NCBI GenBank assembly: GCA_017648805.1
Contig: JAGCIC010000014.1
Location: 1-6,004 of the forward strand
Origin: Clostridia bacterium
GTDB lineage: Bacteria > Bacillota_A > Clostridia > Christensenellales > Aristaeellaceae
DNA: 6,004 bases
Reading direction: 5' to 3'
Part shown: one piece after another, positions 1 through 6,004 of the stretch
Numbering within the stretch: position 1 is the first letter of the stretch
Layout of the letters: each line of letters opens with the position of its first letter
Notes under the pieces: model-generated
Database searches by the model: none
The model's input: the letters and a program-made list of their open reading frames with translations, nothing else
What the model was told of the DNA's origin: nothing
Translations under genes and position numbers: made by a program

Positions 1-1
1 A

Positions 2-112
2 TTACTTCGGCGCCACACCTACGAGCGCGTGGACAAGCCCCGCGGGGAATTCTTCCACACCGACTGGACCGGCCACGGCGGAAACACCACCGCCAACACC
101 TACAACGCCTAA
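2..112 (+). CDS. C-terminal fragment of an unidentified protein (partial, 5' end outside window)
   Basis: The frame starting at base 2 stays open for 36 codons and ends at TAA (110-112). It is chosen over the other two open frames because almost every third codon position is C or G, as in the larA-like gene that follows. The other two frames give Arg/His/Gln-rich or Thr/Pro-rich low-complexity peptides typical of shifted reading. The visible tail contains YERVDKPRGEFF followed by HTDWTGHGG and an Asn/Thr-rich end. This looks like the polar C-terminus of a soluble enzyme, but I do not recognise the family. The stop is 10 nt from the next ATG, and its TAA is built into the next gene's ribosome binding site, so the two genes are almost certainly co-transcribed. 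A role in the same pathway as the LarA-type protein is a reasonable inference but unproven. Confidence 0.7.
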   Translation, partial: LLRRHTYERVDKPRGEFFHTDWTGHGGNTTANTYNA

Positions 113-116
113 GGAG
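111..116 (+). promoter_or_regulatory. Shine-Dalgarno site of the larA-like gene
   Basis: AAGGAG ends 6 nt before the ATG at 123 and overlaps the TAA of the preceding gene. The larA frame is open all the way back to the left edge of the window but contains no other ATG, GTG or TTG there. This site therefore fixes the start at 123. Confidence 0.85.
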
Positions 117-122
117 ATAAGC

Positions 123-1391
123 ATGTATACACAAAGCGTGTACGCCTCTTCCCCTTCGGGTCTCAGCCGGGACGAGATCAGGCAGGAACTCAGCAAGCTG
201 TTAAGCGGTCTTAAACTCAACAAGGTGCTTCTGCTTCCTCCCGACTATACCCGCTACCATTCATATGCGGGACAGATCACGGTCATGCTCTGGGAGCTGC
301 TGAAAGACAGGTGCCGAATAGACATCATGCCCGCGCTGGGTACCCACGTGCCCGTCTCCGAGTCGGAATGGGAAAAGATGTTCTCCCCCATACCCTACGA
401 TAATATGATCGTACACTCCTGGCGGGACGACGTGGTCAAGATCGGCGAAGTGCCTTCCGACTTCGTAAAGGAAGTTTCCGAAGGCCTGGTCGAGGATAAG
501 ATAGACGTGGAAGTCAACCGCCGCCTGCTGGACAAAAGCTACGACCTGATCCTGTCCATCGGGCAGGTGTTGCCCCACGAGGTGGTCGGCATGGCCAACC
601 GCAACAAGAATATATTCGTGGGCTGCGGCGGCTCCTCCATGATAAACTCCAGCCACATGCTGGGAGCATTCTACGGGCTCGAAAGAGTGATGGGAAAGGA
701 TCACACCCCCGTGAGGAAGGTGTTCGACTACGCGGAAGAACACTTCCTTAAGGACGTGCCCCTGTCCTATATCCTCACCGTCACCGACGCGCCTCAGGGC
801 AACATCCGCGTGCACGGACTGTTCATCGGACGCGACAGGAAATACTTTGAGGACGCGGTGGCTCTCGCCCAGCAGAAAAACCTGAATCTGGTCGACGAAC
901 CCTTCGAAAAAGTCGTGGTGTTGCTGGATGAGCAGGAGTTCAAAAGCACCTGGCTGGGCAACAAGAGCGTGTACCGCACCCGCATGGCCATTAAGGACGG
1001 CGGGCAGCTCATCGTGCTGGCGCCCGGTGTGGACAAGTTCGGCGAAGACCCCGGCATCGACAAGCTTATACGCAAGTACGGCTACTGCGGCAGGGAAAAT
1101 GTGCTTAAGCTTGTCAAGGAACATGAGGATCTTAAACAGAATCTTTCCGCCGCCGCGCACCTTATCCACGGTTCATCTGACGGAAGGTTCTCCATAACCT
1201 ACTGCACCCGTCTGCTCACCAAAGAAGAGGTCGAAGGCGTCTGTTTCGGTTACATCCCTTACGACGAAGCGGTAAAGAAGTACGACCCCGCTGTGCTGAA
1301 AGACGGCTACAACACCCTGCCCGACGGCGAGAAGATATACTACATTTCCAACCCCGCCCTGGGGCTCTGGGCAGACAAAAGCAAGTTCTGA
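123..1391 (+). CDS. LarA-family nickel-pincer racemase/epimerase (lactate racemase-like, DUF2088)
   Basis: At 422 aa the protein matches the length of Lactobacillus LarA (about 424). LarA interconverts the 2-hydroxy stereoisomers of a hydroxy acid through hydride transfer to a nickel-pincer nucleotide (NPN) cofactor bound to a lysine. The family's key residues are all visible: D41-x-T-R44 in the PPDYTR motif, GTH75, PH152, K162 and H178. They correspond to LarA D72, R75, H108, H174, K184 and H200, and the H-10-K-16-H spacing is identical. The N-terminal half (about 25-235) is the cofactor-binding domain and the C-terminal half (about 260-415) the second lobe. The loop before the lysine reads GMANRNK rather than the usual GFSGG-type sequence, which marks a divergent subfamily. 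Lactate is therefore not a safe substrate call; malate, other 2-hydroxy acids or a sugar acid such as gluconate are alternatives known in the superfamily. The gene is co-transcribed with the fragment upstream and ends at a hairpin. The cofactor genes larB, larC and larE are not in this window. Confidence 0.88.
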   Translation: MYTQSVYASSPSGLSRDEIRQELSKLLSGLKLNKVLLLPPDYTRYHSYAGQITVMLWELLKDRCRIDIMPALGTHVPVSESEWEKMFSPIPYDNMIVHSWRDDVVKIGEVPSDFVKEVSEGLVEDKIDVEVNRRLLDKSYDLILSIGQVLPHEVVGMANRNKNIFVGCGGSSMINSSHMLGAFYGLERVMGKDHTPVRKVFDYAEEHFLKDVPLSYILTVTDAPQGNIRVHGLFIGRDRKYFEDAVALAQQKNLNLVDEPFEKVVVLLDEQEFKSTWLGNKSVYRTRMAIKDGGQLIVLAPGVDKFGEDPGIDKLIRKYGYCGRENVLKLVKEHEDLKQNLSAAAHLIHGSSDGRFSITYCTRLLTKEEVEGVCFGYIPYDEAVKKYDPAVLKDGYNTLPDGEKIYYISNPALGLWADKSKF

Positions 1392-1401
1392 TCCGGACAA
1401 G

Positions 1402-1435
1402 AAACCGCCGCGCCTCATTTGAGGCGCGGCGGTTT
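1402..1435. terminator. Bidirectional hairpin terminator between convergent genes
   Basis: A perfect 15-bp inverted repeat (arms 1402-1416 and 1421-1435) encloses a 4-nt ATTT loop. It has a GC-rich core and A3/T3 outer pairs. It begins 10 nt after the larA-like stop and ends 24 nt from the stop of the M20 gene on the opposite strand. The T-tract is short on both strands (TTTG on the plus strand, TTTC on the minus strand), so intrinsic termination may be imperfect, but position and symmetry fit a shared terminator. It occupies most of the 68-nt gap between the two genes. Confidence 0.85.
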
Positions 1436-1459
1436 GATTATGGGAAAGTGTGCCAGAGC

Positions 1460-2632
1460 TTATTCTTCCATCGCCAGCGCGGTTTCCATGGCGATGCCGA
1501 TCTCTATGCAGCCTTCGTCCGGATTTAAGCCGGGCGTATGCAGCGCGCTTCTGACGGTGTCTTCCGGCGAAGAACAGCCGATGTGGAAAAACGCGCCGGG
1601 AGCTTTATCCAGGAAATACGCGAAGTCTTCCCCTCCCATGCTTGGCGCGTCCTTTATCAGCGTGTTCCGGCTGCCTACAAGCCGTTCGGCCATGTCCAGC
1701 ACCCGCTTTGCATGGTCGGCGTCGTTGGTCAAAGCCGGGTAACCCGCACTGACATCCGCCCGGCAACGGCAGCCCATGCCATCAGCGATCCCGTTGCACA
1801 GCCGCTTTATCTCGTTCCAAAGCTGCTGACGCAGGGAGTTGTCCGCGCAGCGTACGGTGCCTTCCATTATCACTTCACCGCAGATGATGTTGTTGGCTTT
1901 GCCTCCGGATATCCGGCCGATCGTTACGACCGCGCTCTCCAGTGGCGATACCCGGCGGCTAACCAGCGTCTGCAGCGCCGTCACGATCTGCGCCGCGCAC
2001 ACTATGGCATCTTTTCCGGCCTCCGGATACGCCCCGTGAGCGGACTCGCCCGTTACACATATCCTAAGGCTGTCGGTGGAAGCGTTTAACGTGCCCAACC
2101 GTGTCTCCACCTGTCCCACCGTAAGGCGTGGCATCACATGAAGACCGTATACCCGGTCTATACCGTACTTTTCGAACAGGCCCGCCTCAGCCATGGGTTT
2201 GCAGCCGCCCTCTGTCTCCTCCGCGGGTTCAAACAGCAGCACTGCTTTTCCCGCAAACTCGTTCTTATGCTCGGAAAGCAGTTTGGCGGTCCCCAGCAGT
2301 ATGGAAGTGTGCAGGTCATGCCCGCAGGCGTGCATATAACCCTCGTGAATGCTGCGGAACGGGCAGCCTTCGGGCTCGGTTATGGGCAGCGCGTCAAAGT
2401 CCGCACGTATACCGGTTGTCTTTCCGGATCTGCTGCCTTTGACCATGCCTGTGATCCAGCCGCCCTGAGGCGCGTCATACTCGGCACCTATTTCCCTTAG
2501 CACGGATATGATGATCTGTTTCGTCTTTTCTTCCCTGTAGCCAGGTTCCGGCACCATGTGCAGCCGGCGCCTGATCGCAGTCGCCCAGGGCGCGTACGCG
2601 CGGGCCAGCTGCCTTATTTGCTTGCAGTCCAT
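1460..2632 (-). CDS. M20D-family metal-dependent amidohydrolase (N-acyl amino acid hydrolase type)
   Basis: This 390-aa cytoplasmic protein of typical M20D length (about 380-400) hydrolyses an amide bond, most often releasing an amino acid from an N-acyl (acetyl, benzoyl, other) derivative. The motifs appear in order: RADFDALPI (76-84), HACGHDLH (101-108; ligands C103 and H105), EPAEE (135-139; E138/E139 as general base and metal ligand), GLHV (H165), SAHGAYPE (197-204, in the lid/dimerisation domain), SMGGEDFAYF (331-340), FHIG (349-352) and HTPGLNPDE (H365, distal metal ligand). No signal peptide is seen. The start ATG lies 1 nt after the TAG of the sugar kinase gene, with only a weak GGA (2638-2640) as ribosome site, so translation is probably coupled to the kinase. 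The exact substrate (hippurate, N-acetyl amino acid, N-acetyldiaminopimelate or another) cannot be read from sequence. Its lack of relation to the genes upstream suggests a shared transcript rather than a shared pathway. Confidence 0.92.
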   Translation of the reverse strand: MDCKQIRQLARAYAPWATAIRRRLHMVPEPGYREEKTKQIIISVLREIGAEYDAPQGGWITGMVKGSRSGKTTGIRADFDALPITEPEGCPFRSIHEGYMHACGHDLHTSILLGTAKLLSEHKNEFAGKAVLLFEPAEETEGGCKPMAEAGLFEKYGIDRVYGLHVMPRLTVGQVETRLGTLNASTDSLRICVTGESAHGAYPEAGKDAIVCAAQIVTALQTLVSRRVSPLESAVVTIGRISGGKANNIICGEVIMEGTVRCADNSLRQQLWNEIKRLCNGIADGMGCRCRADVSAGYPALTNDADHAKRVLDMAERLVGSRNTLIKDAPSMGGEDFAYFLDKAPGAFFHIGCSSPEDTVRSALHTPGLNPDEGCIEIGIAMETALAMEE

Positions 2633-2633
2633 A

Positions 2634-4154
2634 CTATTCCATGTCGAACAGGGGCTTGTTCAGCGTATACAACATCTTGTATCTCTCATACGCCTTGTCA
2701 TACGCCTGCCTGGTCTCGGGATCGGGCTCGTAATGCACATCGTCCTCTTTGAGCGCCTGGATAGCCTGTCCAAGATCCTTCCAGATGCCCGCGCCCACGC
2801 CGGCCACCAGCACCGCACCGTAAGCGCCGCCTTCGCCGGCTCCGGACATGGTGTATACGGGCAGGTCGAATATATCCGCCGCCATCTGCTTCCACAGACG
2901 GCTGGAAGCGCCGCCGCCGGACAGGTATACCTTTTCAGGCTTGACCTGCGCTCCCATAAGCTCTATTACCTGCTTAAGGCTGAAAGTGACACCTTCCATG
3001 ACCGCGCGGGTCATTTCAGCCCTGGTGGTTCCGAGATTCAGGCCGTAGAAAATGCCTCTGGCATTGGGATCCGGATACGGGCACCTCTCCCCCGTCAGAT
3101 ACGGGGCAAACCGCACTCCGTTGGAGCCAGCGGGTACCTGCTCCGCACGCTCGTCCAGCAGTTTGTACAGCTTTGTACCCAGTTTCTGGGCATCGACCTT
3201 ATCTTCTCCCGCCAGGGTCTTGGCGAACCAGTTGAGCGCGCCGCCCGCAGTCAGGGTGCAGCCGAAGCAGTGCCACAGTCCTTCCTCGTTGTTGCAGAAC
3301 ATCTGCAGCTTGCCTTCAGGGTTGGGTCTGAAGCCGTCCATTGCCATGGATACGTTCCCGCTGGTACCGATTACGACCCCCAGAGTGCCGGGCTTGACCA
3401 GCCCCGTGCCGGTGGTCTGTATTACCGCGTCACCGCCGCCCGCGTAAGTGGCAAGCCCTTCGGGCAGTCCGGTCTCCTGCGCCGCCTCCCGAGTCACAGC
3501 GCCGGAAAACGCGGTGCTCTCCAGGCATTCCGGGAATATCTTCCTGTCGAAACCGACCTTGTCGATCAGTTCCCATGCCCACTTCCTGCACTTGGTGTCA
3601 TAGAAGCCCGTACCGGAGGCATCTGAAACGTCGATGGCTATCTTGCCTGTCAGCTTGAAGCGGATATAGTCTTTCGGGCACACGAACACGCGCATTTTGG
3701 AGAAGTTATCCGGCTCATGCTTTTTGAGCCACAGGATCTTGCCGCCCGTATAGCCCGTGAGCATGCGGTTGTTGGTGTACGAAAGTAGGCCTTCCAGTCC
3801 GCCCGCTGTCTGGGTGATCTCGTCGCATTCCGCCTGGGTCCTCTGGTCGCACCAGAGTATGGCGGGACGGATGACCTTGTTTTCGCCGTCCAGCGCCACA
3901 AGGCCGTGCATCTGGCCGCTGAAGGAGATGCCGGCGATCTGGCTCTTGTCAACGGGGCAGGCGGCGAGTATGTCATTCATGCCCGCCTTTACGCCTTCCC
4001 ACCAGTCTTCGGGGTCCTGTTCCGCCCAGCCCGGACGGGGAGTGGAAAGCGGGTATTCTTTTGTGGCGGACGCCAGCACCTTGCCGGTGTCGTCGCACAG
4101 TATGCACTTGGCACCAGAGGTGCCAACATCAAGTCCTATCAGATATCTTGCCAT
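2634..4154 (-). CDS. FGGY-family carbohydrate kinase, xylulokinase-like
   Basis: The protein is 506 aa, the normal FGGY kinase length, and uses ATP to phosphorylate a sugar, most likely a ketose such as D-xylulose (to xylulose 5-phosphate for the pentose phosphate pathway). Domain 1 starts with the phosphate-binding loop GLDVGTSGAK (7-16; D9). It then shows GWAEQDPEDWW (42-52), the substrate motif SGQMHG (79-84) characteristic of xylulokinases, ILWCDQR (99-105) and PKDYIRFKLTG (160-170). The catalytic Asp is D242 in AGGGDAV. Domain 2 has IGTSGNV (262-268), PYLTGERCPYPDP (351-363), ARGIFYGL (365-372) and the adenine-binding LSGGGASSRLWKQM (411-424). Around the catalytic Asp the usual xylulokinase GGGDxAAGAVG reads GGGDAVIQTTG, so a different ketose or polyol is possible and xylB is not assigned firmly. 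The 5' end overlaps plsY by 26 nt. A purine-rich AAAGGGGGAAG (4165-4175) inside plsY may be the ribosome site, although its spacing of about 12 nt is long. Confidence 0.9.
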   Translation of the reverse strand: MARYLIGLDVGTSGAKCILCDDTGKVLASATKEYPLSTPRPGWAEQDPEDWWEGVKAGMNDILAACPVDKSQIAGISFSGQMHGLVALDGENKVIRPAILWCDQRTQAECDEITQTAGGLEGLLSYTNNRMLTGYTGGKILWLKKHEPDNFSKMRVFVCPKDYIRFKLTGKIAIDVSDASGTGFYDTKCRKWAWELIDKVGFDRKIFPECLESTAFSGAVTREAAQETGLPEGLATYAGGGDAVIQTTGTGLVKPGTLGVVIGTSGNVSMAMDGFRPNPEGKLQMFCNNEEGLWHCFGCTLTAGGALNWFAKTLAGEDKVDAQKLGTKLYKLLDERAEQVPAGSNGVRFAPYLTGERCPYPDPNARGIFYGLNLGTTRAEMTRAVMEGVTFSLKQVIELMGAQVKPEKVYLSGGGASSRLWKQMAADIFDLPVYTMSGAGEGGAYGAVLVAGVGAGIWKDLGQAIQALKEDDVHYEPDPETRQAYDKAYERYKMLYTLNKPLFDME

Positions 4155-4809
4155 CGCCTTTATTCTTCCCCCTTTTTAGTTTATCCATCACTTTTCGTGA
4201 AACATCGCTTATCTTTTTGGCGGAAAGCATGTTTTCCCGCCCCGTTATCAGGCGTTTGATGTTTTCCCTGTGGCTGTACAGCGCCAGAGCACCCAGAAGC
4301 GCGGCGCAGATTATAAAGCCCTGGCTGTTTATATGCAGTATAAGCACCACGATCGGCAGCGCGATAGCTGTGGTTATGGACGCCAGCGACATATAGCCCG
4401 TGATGAGCACGATTATCACCTGCGCCACCAGCAGAAGCAGCGCGATACGCCAGTCCGCCGCGATCAGATACCCCAGGGATGTGCTCATGCCCTTGCCGCC
4501 CTTAAACCCGAACAGCACGGGCCAGTTGTGACCGATGACTGCGGCGGCGCCGCCTATGTGCAGACCGACTTCACCGCCTATTGCCCGGCCTATGAACGCC
4601 GCTGCCACGCCCTTGAGCGTGTCGCCCAAAAACGTCAACATGCTGGGCAGCCAGCCCAGTGTGCGCATCACGTTGGTCATGCCTATGTTGCCGGATCCCT
4701 GCTTGCGTATGTCCACGTTGCCGAACAGCCTGGCTATCACTACGCCCGTGGACAGCGATCCCAACAGGTAGCCTATCACGGCGCACAGCACCAAATATAA
4801 CCAGTTCAT
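4129..4809 (-). CDS. plsY: Acyl-phosphate:glycerol-3-phosphate acyltransferase PlsY
   Basis: PlsY is an integral membrane enzyme that transfers an acyl group from acyl-phosphate (made by PlsX) to glycerol 3-phosphate, giving lysophosphatidic acid, the first committed step of bacterial phospholipid synthesis. All three conserved cytoplasmic motifs are present: GSGNIGMTNVMR (38-49), GHNWPVLFGFKGGKG (93-107; the phosphate/substrate loop) and SHRENIKRLITGRE (179-192). Hydrophobic stretches at about 3-29, 52-75, 84-101, 114-160 and 163-178 fit the family's multi-span topology. Two departures from the consensus stand out: Met44 where Ala is usual (GSGNIGATN), and a basic tail of about 30 residues (from about 197, rich in Lys/Arg) that takes the length to 226 aa against about 200 for typical members. 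The start is 1 nt after the der stop (TGA-T-ATG), with GAGG (4819-4822) 9 nt upstream. The 3' end overlaps the sugar kinase gene. The der-plsY neighbourhood is common in Firmicutes. Confidence 0.96.
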   Translation of the reverse strand: MNWLYLVLCAVIGYLLGSLSTGVVIARLFGNVDIRKQGSGNIGMTNVMRTLGWLPSMLTFLGDTLKGVAAAFIGRAIGGEVGLHIGGAAAVIGHNWPVLFGFKGGKGMSTSLGYLIAADWRIALLLLVAQVIIVLITGYMSLASITTAIALPIVVLILHINSQGFIICAALLGALALYSHRENIKRLITGRENMLSAKKISDVSRKVMDKLKRGKNKGDGKISDRT

Positions 4810-4810
4810 A

Positions 4811-6004
4811 TCAGTTATCCTCGTCCTTGCCCCGTTCCCTCAGCACGAAGCGGATCGGTGTGCCTTCAAACCCGAACGCCTGGCGGAAACGGTTTTCCAG
4901 AAATCTTTGGTAAGAGAAATGCATGAGCGTCTCATCGTTAACGAACAGCACGAACGTGGGCGGATTGGTGACGCTCTGGGTCGCATAATATATCTTCAGC
5001 CTGCGTCCGCTGGTCGCGGGAGGCTGCATGGCCTGCTGGGCGTCCTGAAGTATGTCGTTGAGCAGACCCGTGGTTATCCTGCGGGAAGCCTGGGCATACA
5101 CGCTTTTGACCATTTCCAGAATGCGGTTCACCCTTTGTCCGGTGAGCGCGGAAATTGAGAGTATCGGCGCGTACTCCATGAATTTCAGCTTCTCCCGCAC
5201 CTCTTTGGTAAACTTGTCCAGGGTGTTGGTTTCTTTCTCAAGCGCGTCCCATTTGTTTATCACGATTATGGCAGGTTTGCCGGCCTCATCGATATAGCCC
5301 GCGATCTTGGTGTCCTGCTCGCTTATCCCTTCCTTCGCGTCTATCAGCAGCAGCGCCACATCGCAGCGGTCGATAGCTGCGAAGCTCCTGACCACGCTGA
5401 AGCGCTCCAGGGACTGGTACTCTATCGCCCGCTTGCGCCTTATGCCCGCGGTGTCGATTATGACGTATTCGTCTTCCCCGTCCTTGAAGCGGGTATCGAC
5501 CGCGTCCCGCGTCGTGCCGGCAATGTCTGACACCATGACCCTCTCTTCGCCCAGAATGCGGTTGACCAGGGAGGATTTGCCCACGTTGGGCTTGCCGACC
5601 ACTGCGATAGATATGGCCGTGTCTTCCTCGTCCTCGGCCTCTTCCTCCGGGAAATGGCTGACTATCTCGTCCAGCAGGTCGCCGAGGTTCAGCAGGTTCA
5701 GGCTGCTTACGCCGATAGGCTCGCCCATCCCCAGCGAATAGAAATCGTATACATCCGCCAGCTGTTTGGGAGAATCGATCTTATTGACCGCCAGCACCAC
5801 AGGCTTTCCGCTCCTGCGCAGCATGTCCGCCACGGTCTCGTCGTCCGCGGTGACGCCCTGCTTGCCGTCGGTAAAGAACACTATAACGTCCGCCGTTTCA
5901 ATGGCTATCTCAGCCTGACGGCGCATCTGCTTAAGCAGCGGATCGTCGGAATGCGGATCGATGCCGCCCGTATCGATAAGCGTGAACTTATGGGTCAGCC
6001 ACTC
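4811..6004 (-). CDS. der: Ribosome-associated double GTPase Der (EngA), N-terminus cut by window edge
   Basis: Der is an essential GTPase with two tandem G domains and a C-terminal KH-like domain; it acts in 50S subunit assembly. The frame runs without a stop to base 6004, so the internal ATG at 5926 is not the true start. The 397 visible codons lack only about 45 N-terminal residues (first P-loop and switch I) of a protein of about 440. Counting from the first visible residue, G domain 1 shows DTGG (11-14) and NKID (74-77). An acidic linker (120-128) follows. G domain 2 shows GKPNVGKS (137-144), AGTTRD (162-167), DTAG (184-187), NKWD (250-253) and SAL (285-287). The KH-like domain covers about 330-392 (RRLKIYYATQ, then PPTFVLFVND and ENRFRQAFGFEGTPI). 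In G domain 1 the usual SA of G5 reads SSLN before LNLGDLLD. It is the first visible gene of the leftward unit and is followed 1 nt later by plsY. Confidence 0.97.
   Translation of the reverse strand, partial: EWLTHKFTLIDTGGIDPHSDDPLLKQMRRQAEIAIETADVIVFFTDGKQGVTADDETVADMLRRSGKPVVLAVNKIDSPKQLADVYDFYSLGMGEPIGVSSLNLLNLGDLLDEIVSHFPEEEAEDEEDTAISIAVVGKPNVGKSSLVNRILGEERVMVSDIAGTTRDAVDTRFKDGEDEYVIIDTAGIRRKRAIEYQSLERFSVVRSFAAIDRCDVALLLIDAKEGISEQDTKIAGYIDEAGKPAIIVINKWDALEKETNTLDKFTKEVREKLKFMEYAPILSISALTGQRVNRILEMVKSVYAQASRRITTGLLNDILQDAQQAMQPPATSGRRLKIYYATQSVTNPPTFVLFVNDETLMHFSYQRFLENRFRQAFGFEGTPIRFVLRERGKDEDN
4819..4822 (-). promoter_or_regulatory. Ribosome binding site of plsY inside the der 3' end
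   Basis: GAGG on the minus strand lies within the last codons of der, 9 nt before the plsY ATG. With the stop and start separated by one base (TGATATG), it supports termination-reinitiation coupling and fixes the plsY start at 4809. Confidence 0.65.

Noticed and set aside
261..1169. A 302-codon minus-strand frame opposite the LarA-type gene
   Set aside because: It is antisense to a well-supported gene. The His/Val-rich composition and lack of motifs or a ribosome site mark it as a shadow frame.
1392..1459. A possible small gene or regulatory RNA in the convergent gap
   Set aside because: The 68-nt gap is accounted for by the hairpin and short flanks; there is no ribosome site or start codon with a meaningful frame.
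1538..2089. A 183-codon plus-strand frame inside the M20D gene
   Set aside because: It is antisense to an intact metallohydrolase with every metal ligand present, and its translation matches no family I recognise.
2556..3626. A 356-codon open frame on the plus strand antisense to the sugar kinase
   Set aside because: It lies opposite a kinase gene with complete family motifs. Its translation is Arg/Gln/His/Leu-rich with no recognisable domain, as expected when a GC-rich gene leaves its complement free of stops.
4811..5926. Der starting at the internal ATG at 5926
   Set aside because: The frame continues upstream to the window edge and encodes the conserved DTGG motif of G domain 1 (about 5963-5974), so the gene starts outside the window.
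1..6004. Mobile element, CRISPR array, tRNA or defence system
   Set aside because: No direct-repeat series, transposase or integrase motifs, tRNA-like folds or known defence domains were seen; all long coding stretches belong to metabolic or housekeeping families.

Overview
This 6 kb window is GC-rich, with codons mostly ending in C or G, yet it still uses ATA for Ile and AGG/AGA for Arg. It carries strong AGGAG-type ribosome binding sites. These traits, the der-plsY gene pair and the protein sequences suggest a chromosomal stretch from an anaerobic, GC-richer member of the Clostridia (Firmicutes). That assignment is an inference; there is no rRNA or other taxonomic marker in the window.

Layout: two convergent transcription units meet at a perfect 15-bp hairpin (1402-1435). 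The left unit runs rightwards. It consists of the last 36 codons of an unidentified protein (2-112) and, 10 nt further on, a complete 422-aa LarA-type (lactate racemase/DUF2088) protein (123-1391). The LarA-type protein keeps every residue used by the nickel-pincer enzyme but has a divergent loop around the cofactor lysine.

The right unit runs leftwards and is tightly packed: der (GTPase, entering from beyond base 6004), plsY (acyl-phosphate glycerol-3-phosphate acyltransferase), an FGGY sugar kinase of the xylulokinase type, and an M20D amidohydrolase. Junctions are 1 nt, a 26-nt overlap and 1 nt, so translation is probably coupled along the whole set. No promoter is visible for either unit; both must lie outside the window.

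Functionally, Der (50S ribosome assembly) and PlsY (first acylation of phospholipid synthesis) are housekeeping. The kinase (ketose phosphorylation), the M20D enzyme (N-acyl amino acid hydrolysis) and the LarA-type protein (2-hydroxy-acid racemisation or epimerisation) look catabolic. The kinase and the LarA-type gene could belong to one sugar or sugar-acid route, but they lie on opposite strands and the link is only suggestive. I see no mobile element, CRISPR array, tRNA, rRNA or clearly novel multi-gene system. The most interesting item is the divergent LarA homologue.
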